Shown here: in pieces, positions 7,778 to 14,269 of the stretch
How the letters are laid out: each line of letters begins with the position of its first letter
Numbering within the stretch: the first letter of the stretch is position 1
Assembly (NCBI GenBank): GCA_033816765.1
Contig: JAVSIV010000058.1
Location: 1-14,269 of the forward strand
Length of the DNA: 14,269 bases
Direction of reading: 5' to 3'
Origin: Nothopassalora personata
Lineage: Eukaryota; Ascomycota; Dothideomycetes; Mycosphaerellales; Mycosphaerellaceae
Translations under genes and position numbers: made by a program
Notes under the pieces: model-generated
What the model saw: the letters and a program-made list of their open reading frames with translations, nothing else
Database searches by the model: none
What the model was told of the DNA's origin: nothing

Positions 7778-8128
7778 ATATATGTTGCGGTTGGGCCTTG
7801 TCCCTCGTCACGTGGGTGGCCTAGGAAGTGTCGATCCTCGATATGTCTCTAAAGTAGTGTGAACGAGAGTTCACTACAAGGTTGCAACTTAACACAAGAG
7901 TGTTGATTTGAGTTGAGCACGAGGCTCCTATCTACTCGTAAAGAAGCGTCGTCTATATAGTGCCATGTCTTGGCGTAACTGATCAGACTGAGCAGACTGA
8001 TCACTGAGCAGACTGAGCGAACTGATCACTGAGCTGATCAGTCTGAGCGAAGTCGACCTGCTCAGTTTCGGTCCTTCCCGAAGAATGAGTGGCTGTGGGT
8101 TCTTCCTGAACCGAACCGTAACAATATA
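7778..8128. mobile_element. Solo LTR (341 bp) with ATATA target-site duplication
   Basis: The LTR runs from TGTTGCGG at 7783 to CCGTAACA at 8123, with near-perfect 8-bp inverted ends. It is bracketed by ATATA at 7778-7782 and 8124-8128. Removing it restores the Copia protease frame. CpA and TpG are abundant, so it is not RIP-mutated and is younger than the mutation of its target. The copy at 2646-2974 is a mutated relative. It contains a CACGTG (7809-7814) and a cluster of TGATCA palindromes. At 341 bp it may be too short to trigger RIP, which in Neurospora needs roughly 400 bp or more of duplication. Confidence 0.92.
7980..8046. repeat. TGATCA / CTGAGC short-repeat cluster inside the solo LTR
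   Basis: Four TGATCA palindromes (7980, 7998, 8023, 8035) alternate with CTGAGC and GACTGAGC words on the plus strand. The block could be a protein-binding array in the LTR promoter region or a slippage product. The mutated LTR keeps two equivalents as TAATTA. Confidence 0.7.
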
Positions 8129-8159
8129 GAAGGATGTGCCTATATTATAGACTTTGTCT

Positions 8160-9301
8160 ATTAATATTAGGTTTAATGCGGCAGCTACTGTCCTTCCTAT
8201 GCACACTAGTTATGTAACTACAATAGCTACTCTAGACCTCCTATGTAGTTATCTCTAGTCCCTATTACTATTAGAGCTATGCTCCTAATTAGATAATAAG
8301 TCTAACTAGTTATTAATTGCTGCAGCAATCCTCTTCCTAGGGGATTTGCTACCCTTTACCTTCTTTACCCTATCCTTTAGGGTGTCTTTACCCTTCTTAG
8401 ACCTGTTCCTAGGATTCTTCTCTAGATACTACTTATAGCAGTTCGCGTTAGTGTGCTTATGTAAGTACTGTATGTACTGCTTATTATTATTCTTGCTTAA
8501 GAATGCTCTAACAAAGCTATTACTAGGCTTATAGGTGGTAGGTACTTACTCCTTCCTAAGAGTTGTGAACATTCTCTCTAGGGTAGTTAATTCTAGGGGA
8601 TTATTGTGTCTCTATGTCCTAAGCTATTCGACATAGGTTAGACCTTTAATAAAGTACAATCTGTAGATGCTATCTAGGAGGACAAAAGAGGATTTGAGCC
8701 TTAACTTGTTATTAACTAGGGAAGATCTAATGAATTGCTCTATAGTAGTCTTGTTATTATTTACCTATGCTTAAAAGTCTTTATAGTACTTTAATGTATT
8801 AGGTCTTGCAGCATCTAGTTTAATGTGCCTAACTGCCTTTAGAGTATTATATAGATCAATTGTAATAACTAGCTTATATATTGCCTTAATCAAATCATAC
8901 AATTCCTTAGCTAACTTGTCTACATCTCTAAAGTTTAGCCTTAGGGTAGAATCCAATCTAGCTATGATAATGCTATATACTTATATGTCCTCTTTCTTCT
9001 ATCGCTTATAGGTAGCTTTGTATCCTACACTACTAGTGATGTCCTAAGGGGCTTTATTCTAGGCAGTCTTATCTTAGACATTCTTAGTTACATCTTAGGG
9101 TTGATTATAAGCTACCCTATTTAGAGCGTACTTTAGGTCAACCTAGTCTAGATTATGGATCACGTATCTAACTAGATCCTTCTCTAGCAGTACGCTAATT
9201 AGTATAGATTTCTATGCCTAGAACTACACGCCTTTCCTAAGTACCTAGTTGTCCTTAGCGGATCTTACTAGGTTGCTAGAGGTGTTGTTTCTAAACTCTA
9301 T
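8160..9301 (-). pseudogene. Copia gag region (capsid and zinc knuckle), degenerate
   Basis: The frame begins with a putative mutated start (ATA at 9301-9299, followed by E-F-R-N-N-T-S-S-N). It includes the capsid-like words (W)KSILISVLLEKDLVRYVIH, where W is a TAG codon, and LNFRDVDKLAKELYDLIKAI, then TTIEQFIRSSLVNNKL. Near 8490 a nucleocapsid-like motif reads (C/Y)IQ(C/Y)LHKHTNANC, a CX2CX3HX4C zinc knuckle with both first cysteines now Tyr; canonical spacing is CX2CX4HX4C. A Lys/Arg-rich segment (NPRNRSKKGKDTLKDRVKKV) follows. Gag would package element RNA in the cytoplasm. All stops are TAG/TAA. Confidence 0.75.
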
Positions 9302-9472
9302 ACCTAGTCTAGCTCTTTTAGATGCTGTACCACAGTACTAGTGCTTAGTGCCGATCTCCTATAGTAGTTCTTAAATCGATTAGGTAGTTGTCCGTTGTCC
9401 GTGAAACAAATACGAGTCCGCTAGCAAGGCAAGCTAATCCTTAATGGAGCTTCGATAACGATTCAGGTTTCA

Positions 9473-10140
9473 AATTGGATAGGCAGAGGAGCACCCGGGC
9501 TTATAACCTATTGTAGATAGGTATTTAACGAGTATAAGCTTCTAGATTGAAACGATAGGGTAGATTAGTAACCCTTATGAATTGCCACAAGGTGTGAGAC
9601 TATCTAGCTACAGAAAACAGTGTGATATAGTGTGTGTGTGCCAAGTCCTGACTAACATAGACCTTGGTCACCTGATTCACAACAAATGGCAGACCGTAAT
9701 CAGCACTCTGGACTCCGTGGCAAACTTGCTGTCGAACACCGGACTTTAGTGCCAACGGCCGCCGTTGAAACTATTCTAAAATACCAAATTTGTGATCCAC
9801 AGATGAAAGGTTAGGATTTCATGATCATTGTCGATGGATTTGGTGATGGGACAGTGCAGCAGAGGGTTGCGCGATCCGCTAAAACTCGTTATCATCAATG
9901 AAGCCGCCAGCGTCTCTTACAGCCTGGCGCTGTGAAGCCAATTAGTCCAACTCTTGGCATTGAGCTTGTCGTTGAGCTTCTTCGGCGTGCTGTCACTCTC
10001 GGCGCTTCATGCTGCTCGGTCCCTATTCAAGCGAGCAAAAGGGTCGGGACTCCTCCATGTAGGGTAACCCATGTCTCAGCGTAATTACATAGAAACTTCC
10101 TACACATAGCGCACCACAATAACGACCTCTACACACACAA
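9473..10140. other. Mostly unmutated spacer; possible Copia 5' LTR/leader and promoter of the gene at 10141
   Basis: CpA and TpG return from about 9390. On the minus strand a TGTTGTGAATCAGG at 9684 could start an LTR running toward gag, with CA-rich microsatellite-like sequence (GTGTGTGTGTG at about 9630). No second LTR copy was found to confirm this. 9700-10080 has normal composition and no convincing gene; a minus-strand stretch with Gln/Ala-rich frames is broken by non-RIP stops. 10080-10140, rich in CA and ending ACACACAAATG, probably supplies the 5' UTR of the next gene. Confidence 0.35.
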
Positions 10141-12342
10141 ATGACTACATATTCCGATTGTACTACGTTGTCTAAGGCCACAGAAAGAAAAAGTAGTCCA
10201 AAAGGTCCAGATTTCAGCCCACTAACACCCCCGGCGCATACCTCGAAGATACACGATCTTACCCGTTCCTCACTACCTCCATTGCCTCCTGGCTACGCAA
10301 CACGCACTATCGCCGAGACTCAGGGCTTCACGAACACACAGTTGTGCGACTTCTCGCTGCCACCGCTGCCTCCGGAGACATAGTTTAAGTACGAGGAAGA
10401 GCTATTAGAGTCTAATTAAGAACTACCTACTCCTAGGCAGTCCTACGATCCTGTAGAAGACGCATTACAACGTAACCAGTTGCGCTGGCTTAAGGACGAC
10501 ACGAGCGACGATTTAGATAAGGATTATTAGCGTAGAATGCATACTCGAAGAATGGCTGCCCTAGCAGAGACTTAGCTTAGGCAGGGTGTATTAGAACTAG
10601 CGAAAAACACGGCTAAATCAGGCTCTGAGGCATACGCGACACCCGTGGCTAGTAGCGCGAAGCCGGTGAAGTTGAAGCTTAGTAAGCAGCTAGTTGTTAC
10701 TACGTCGATTAAGCCTTAATAACCGACCCCTCTAACAGCGGAAAAGAGGCTAGCTCTACCTAGTAAGGAACTATTAACTAAGAAGCCTAAGAAGTCTAGA
10801 AAAACATAGGTATCATCTACACAATCGCAGTATGTCGCCCTATTAAGAAGCAAGTTAAACGGTTAAGAAATGCGTCTACCATCGCCGCCGAAAGAACCTA
10901 TTATTTCATTAACTAGAGCTAAGTCTATTACGGTAACACCCGCACCCTTAATCGCTACTCGGCCTTTAGTAACGCTACGACCCTTAGCAACGCTAGCTCC
11001 ATTAACGCCGTAATTAGATCTAGTCCGTGTTAAGTTAACAGTTGTGTTTAATAAGAAGGAACTTCCCCCTATTAGTAGCATCTACTATAGCGATATTAGT
11101 GCTATTACTAGGCTTATAAGGAAGTTAGAGCATTAAGCGAAGGTATACGTAGACTCTAAGGGCATGTAATACTTCATGTTATTAAGGCTAGCGTTACTTA
11201 AGGCTAAGAAGCACGGCTACGTAGTAGATACTAACTAGTTTAAACTTACTAAGTCTATTAACTTCACGATTAATGTAGAACCCTTCCTTAAGTTATAGTA
11301 GAACATAAAGCGTTCTATAACACTCTATATTACTAAGAAATAGACTAACGTACCTACTGTACTAGGCTCGTCGCTACCGCTGTTACCGTAAGAGACATTC
11401 GAAGAGTCCTTATAACCGGAGCCTACTACGAAGCAGCTAAATAAGAAGCAAACTACGAAGGCTAACATAGCTATTATTAACGCGTTCGACAAGACACTAA
11501 TAACACGTAAGGACTATTAGAAGCTCCTAGTTATGCATCGCTACGAAGACAAGTAGTACAATAATAAGAAGTCTAAGGGCACTGGTCTAATAGGCTATCT
11601 TATTAAGGAAGGTAAGCACTATGCTATTAAAGGCGGTCACATGCAAGAATAGTATAGACGCATTAAGGTAGCACGTGAATCTAGTAAGGACGGCGTAGCT
11701 AAGGTTCTACTATCTATAATGCCTTCTAATATTGCAGTTAAAGTTAGAGGCATGTATAAGACTTCTATACTAAGGAGAAGTAAGAATAACTCACCTAACG
11801 ACACGCTAACACCGTCGATAGTAGGTAGTGAACCTATTGTAGCATCTACGCCGTCCGCAGTACCTCCGGTACTACTATATTATAGCTATTAGTATCCGCC
11901 TATGATACCGTAATATTATAGTAGCTAGCTACCTTAATTACCCTTAGTAACGTTACTAGCTTATCTAACTAACTATCTGACTCCTTATCTAACTTAATAA
12001 CGATACGATAAATCGTCTCCGCCGCCTTAGGGCATCAACATAGAAACACGCTAAGAAGTGCGCTCTTTCTATAACTAGATAGCTAAACGTAACAGTAATA
12101 TAGCTCCGGCAATCCTTACTATAAAGGAGAAGCTATTTAAGGAGTTCTACACCCTCTTAATACTAAAGAAAGAGACGGATAGTAAGTTAGTAAAGCTTAT
12201 TAAACAGAAGGGTATAAGAGACGTAATCTATAAGCAGTTGCCGCGATATATCGCTACTAAAGGTGCTAGGGATATCGCTTAGTTAATAAGCAGTAACGAC
12301 GGCCTATTTGTAAGTTAAGGGTACGCTATTGTAGGGTCATGA
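10141..12342 (+). pseudogene. 734-codon repeat-associated gene of unknown function, RIP-inactivated
   Basis: An ATG in good context (CACAAATG) opens a frame kept in register for 734 codons to TGA at 12340-12342. I count 31 internal TAG/TAA codons, no internal TGA and no net frameshift. Residues 1-80 are intact and Pro/Ser/Thr-rich, with SLPPLPPGY and SLPPLPPET. Next come a charged segment (RWLKDDTSDDLDKDY) and Lys/Pro-rich linkers. Further blocks are KKHGYVVDTNxFKLTKSI (x = TAG), then GLIGYLIKEGKHYAIKGGHM, and a C-terminal Lys-rich helical block ending LPRYIATKGARDIA. Several TAGs suit Trp (KDYx, DKxY, QExYRR), others Gln. Mutation density rises from the 5' to the 3' end. I do not recognise a domain. 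It could be an accessory gene of a transposon or a host gene family hit by RIP. It converges on the transposase relic at 13143. Confidence 0.7.
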
Positions 12343-13142
12343 GGTAGCGTTACGGCTTGCTAGATTTAAGATGTTTCTCGCATTACTACGACATAGAAAA
12401 AAATCATATAAACAAACGGACAATACGAGCTTCTTTAGCGGTATCGAAATATATAGTGAGCATACAATGTATATTTCTCCAGTGGTTATAGTTATGTTAT
12501 TCTCATAGGGTAGGCTAGCTATAGTGTTATAAGCGTAGCCTCGAGGCATTAACTAGGGAGCTAAGACCTATCTAGACCCTAACGGGTAAGCCCGACACTA
12601 GCGCGAAGCCGGCTTTTTGCATCTTCGTAGCTACACTAGCACCGCACAACACAACTCTTTATTATGAAATACGTTTCACGCATCGATTAAGTGTAGTGCG
12701 TATAAAATAAAAAAATAATTACGTTCGTAGCTACTATAGTTGTCGAGTTCTTAAAATCTATTGTTTTAGACCCTAGCTAGTAAGCTTGTAACTTCAACTC
12801 TAGCTCGAACTACGACTAAGGTACGGCTTTAGGGCATAACTTTTTATAAGACGATTCGAGATTAACATAACTATAGTAGATATAAACAAGCGGTTTTTTT
12901 ATAATTTACCGACGACATATTTAAGATGATTGCGCGTTTAAAATGAATACATATGTCGTTACAACACCTTCGTGTGTTGCGCGAAGCCTAGCGGATCGCC
13001 GTAAAGCGCGCTAGCCGGGGCAAGCCGTAACTGTAGCTTTAGATAAAGTACTAGCGATAGTAAGGTTAATATCGCGGCTACTACAACTCTAACTAACTTA
13101 ATACAACTTACGCTAGATTTACCGTATTAACTTCTACCTTAT
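12343..13142. other. Non-coding stretch between two convergent pseudogenes
   Basis: No gene is supported. It is AT-rich (for example AAAATAAAAAAATAATT near 12705) and contains an inverted repeat, ACGACATAT at 12912-12920 with ATATGTCGT at 12951-12959. A small hairpin follows (CAACAC 12962-12967, loop CTTCGT, GTGTTG 12974-12979). The words GCGCGAAGCC at 12601 and 12980 recur. TGTTGCGCGA near 12976 weakly resembles, in inverted orientation, the TGCTGCGCGA near the right edge, so the transposon's left end may be near 12970. It also holds the 3' ends of both neighbours. Confidence 0.4.
12912..12979. repeat. Inverted repeat and small adjacent hairpin
   Basis: Arms ACGACATAT (12912-12920) and ATATGTCGT (12951-12959) pair perfectly over 9 bp with a 30-nt loop. 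Directly after lies CAACAC-CTTCGT-GTGTTG (6-bp stem). They could be a transcription-end structure for either convergent gene or part of a transposon end. Confidence 0.5.
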
Positions 13143-14171
13143 TCATTACAAATCTATCGTTAAAAGCGCCGGATCGACCGTATAGCCCTCCTTAAGAACG
13201 TAACAACTGCGAAAGATCGCGCTATAGTCGATGCCGTGCGACTAGTCTTTATAGGCCGCCTTAAGAAACACCTTGAACTTAGCCTACTAGTTATGTTCAC
13301 TATACTCCGGCATTATATAAGCATGCTGCCTAATCCACCTTTTTAGTAAGCGAAACGTCTTCTTAATTAGATTATAATCCGGTAAGTACGGCGGTAGAAA
13401 CAGTATCCTTACGCTAGCCTCTTAACATATAGCTTCGATATCGACACGATCGTATGTTACGCAGTTGTCTATAACAATGACTAACCGTGGCGTAGGGTAG
13501 CGGCTACACTACGGTAGCACGTATAGCATTAACTATTCGATGAAATCTACCTTCTTTACGCTACTAGGCTTAATTAGCGGATTCGCTAGATATCCCTTAA
13601 CACTATATACCGGCAACACGGTAAATCGCTCGCTGTAGTAAAGGTGTTAAGGATCGTATACCGGCATGCCTCGAGGACTCTAACTACGTGTCCGATAGGC
13701 TAGCTTATTACTATAGTATGTCTTATCGATATACACCAATTAGTCCTCCTTATGTTGCTGTAACAGGCCTTCGAACATCGCCCTCACCATAGGGTTACGC
13801 TACTCCGTAATGCGTAAGATCTTCTTCTTCGTAAAGTCCTTACTGCCTAGTAGTCGACTTATAGTCTATTTCGACACGAGAACACCGAATTCAGCGTGTA
13901 AGAAGTACACCAATTCCTCGGCCTAATATGTGCTCTTTTCTACGACTAGATCTAGTAACCAGTCGCGTATATATGGTTCGATTAACCGTGGTCTACCGCC
14001 CTTAGCTAGCTATACTGTTCTAGTCTCTTTAAAGCGCTTGATTCGCAACTAGATAGCACTGCGCGACCCCCTGTTATCTGCTAACAACAACTGAACTACT
14101 GCAGGTCTAGCCTAATCGTCTTCGAGACACTATTAAATAAGGTTCTGATCTTGGACGGATAATGGCGCTAT
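13143..14171 (-). pseudogene. Tc1/mariner-type (DDE_3) transposase relic, RIP-inactivated
   Basis: The minus frame from an ATA at 14171 (probably a former ATG) to TGA at 13145-13143 is exactly 343 codons, the usual size of this family, with roughly 18 internal TAG/TAA and no frameshift. An N-terminal helix-turn-helix-like region (SAIxLRIKRFKETRTV, x = TAG) leads to the GRPR hinge. The catalytic core follows: LVYIDKTYY (family LVFLDESG) with first Asp at codon 149, then SPRGMPVYDP and YYSERFTVLPVYSVKGYLA. The second Asp is at codon 235 in LVIVIDN. LPPYLPDYNLIKK places Lys 35 codons after that Asp (34 between), where DD34E needs Glu. The terminal block is SCYVLKEGY. The transposase would cut and paste at TA sites. 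Both E-to-K changes follow a T, as RIP predicts. Confidence 0.9.
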
Positions 14172-14185
14172 AGGGGGTCGCGCAG
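14059..14185. repeat. Perfect 14-bp inverted repeat spanning the transposase start
   Basis: CTGCGCGACCCCCT at 14059-14072 is the exact reverse complement of AGGGGGTCGCGCAG at 14172-14185, with 99 bp between. The first copy is inside the transposase frame (coding RGSRS). The second lies immediately outside the putative start codon. It could form a hairpin near the 5' end of the message or mark a rearranged transposon end. Confidence 0.8.
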
Positions 14186-14269
14186 CAGGCCGAGCGTGAG
14201 CCGAAGAGGAGTCAGAGGCCGAGAACAAGATCGCGATCCCGAAGCTTTACACACCGCAACGATGACAAG
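14172..14269 (+). other. Unmutated right edge, possible exon fragment
   Basis: CpA and TpG are common here, so the mutated block ends at or very near 14171. One plus frame is open from 14177 to the edge and reads VAQQAEREPKRSQRPRTRSR and onward, Arg/Ser-rich, which resembles a disordered coding segment. There is no ATG and no splice evidence. It may equally be the 5' untranslated part of the transposon or host flank. Confidence 0.2.

Larger units (their letters stand above)
7250..8160 (-). pseudogene. Copia protease and GAG-pre-integrase region, split by a solo LTR
   Basis: Just upstream of the inserted LTR the frame reads VYNIGTSFY. This corresponds to the retroviral-type Asp-(Ser/Thr)-Gly active site with Asp changed to Asn. 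Removing 7783-8123 and one copy of the 5-bp duplication rejoins it in frame to IYNNLTDL, and then to the protease body (GSLTTKGELE, ETTLLLRNVLYLLELDATLI). About 7362-7250 encodes a W-H (residues of the HHCC element) and later HCKTCKL, matching the GAG-pre-integrase zinc-binding region. The protease would cut the polyprotein in the particle. It is inactive here because of stops, the altered catalytic Asp and the insertion. Confidence 0.8.
3962..9472 (-). mobile_element. Ty1/Copia LTR retrotransposon relic, RIP-mutated, interrupted by two solo LTRs
   Basis: One minus-strand polyprotein frame runs from about 9301 to about 3962 in the order gag, protease, GAG-pre-integrase, integrase, RT, RNase H. 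Integrase before RT is diagnostic of Ty1/Copia. After subtracting the two insertions (341+5 and 192+5 bp), codon phase is constant from 9472 (in-frame TGA) through gag, protease, integrase and RT. A one-base shift occurs near 4630. Internal stops are TAG/TAA throughout. The likely start is ATA at 9301, where ATG would have become ATA. Catalytic residues are hit by TpG-to-TpA changes, so the element is dead. Its own LTRs could not be paired, so the outer limits are approximate. Confidence 0.9.

Noticed and set aside
7980..8046. CRISPR-like array from evenly repeated TGATCA words
   Set aside because: Units are 6-12 bp, irregularly spaced, with no unique spacers, and lie inside an LTR of a fungal element.
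8823..9011. Plus-strand open frame over the gag region
   Set aside because: It lies antisense to the in-phase Copia gag frame.
9880..10080. Possible C-terminus of a pogo/Tigger-type transposase on the minus strand (Gln/Ala/Arg-rich frame)
   Set aside because: The frame is broken by stops not explained by RIP and no catalytic core or helix-turn-helix is nearby.
10863..11081. Minus-strand open frame of 72 codons
   Set aside because: It is antisense to the 734-codon plus frame; depletion of plus-strand CpA/TpG also removes minus-strand stops in other frames.
10141..12342. Reassignment of TAG/TAA to glutamine (alternative genetic code)
   Set aside because: Many TAGs fit Trp better than Gln, Cys and acidic residues are changed in the same CpA/TpG context, and both transposon frames elsewhere show the same pattern with catalytic losses. 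RIP explains all of it; a code change does not.
12337..12549. Minus-strand open frame of 70 codons
   Set aside because: No motif, no continuation and composition like the surrounding spacer.
12970..14190. Complete transposon with matching terminal inverted repeats
   Set aside because: TGTTGCGCGA near 12976 and the inverse of TGCTGCGCGA near 14188 match at only 9 of 10 bases and the sequence then diverges. That is too weak to call ends, and no TA duplication was established.

Overview
The window looks like nuclear DNA of a filamentous ascomycete (Pezizomycotina). Two short stretches of ordinary-composition DNA enclose a nest of transposable elements that carry the signature of repeat-induced point mutation (RIP). 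CpA and its complement TpG are largely replaced by TpA, while CpG is kept. As a result reading frames stay in register, but CAG/CAA (Gln) and TGG (Trp) codons appear as TAG/TAA, Cys becomes Tyr, catalytic Asp/Glu become Asn/Lys, and some probable ATG starts become ATA. The left-edge gene starts with an N-terminus (MPRTLPWLTE...) that I recall from a conserved fungal protein family. The genus cannot be fixed from sequence alone.

Layout. 1-243 (minus): first 81 codons of a host gene running off the left edge. 244-647: its upstream region. 648-3960: a RIP-mutated mosaic with a 24-bp inverted repeat, two degenerate Zn-cluster-like ORFs (986-1614 and 3052-3660), a gag-like fragment and a RIP-mutated LTR (2646-2974). 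About 3962-9301 (minus): one Ty1/Copia polyprotein in the order gag, protease, integrase, RT, RNase H. It is interrupted by two clean, unmutated solo LTRs, 4396-4587 in RNase H (TSD TTGGA) and 7783-8123 in protease (TSD ATATA). 9302-10140: probable Copia leader and a mostly unmutated spacer. 10141-12342 (plus): a 734-codon frame of unknown function with about 30 internal TAG/TAA codons and its first TGA at the end. 13143-14171 (minus): a 343-codon Tc1/mariner (DDE_3) transposase relic. 14172-14269: unmutated DNA at the right edge.

Nothing between 648 and 14171 looks able to make a functional protein. The main value of the window is its stratigraphy. The Copia copy was mutated first and then received LTR insertions that remain unmutated. 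A RIP-mutated LTR at 2646-2974 resembles the unmutated one at 7783-8123, so the mutation spectrum can be read inside the window. The item most likely to be undescribed is the 734-codon gene at 10141, together with the two repeat-borne Zn-cluster-like ORFs.
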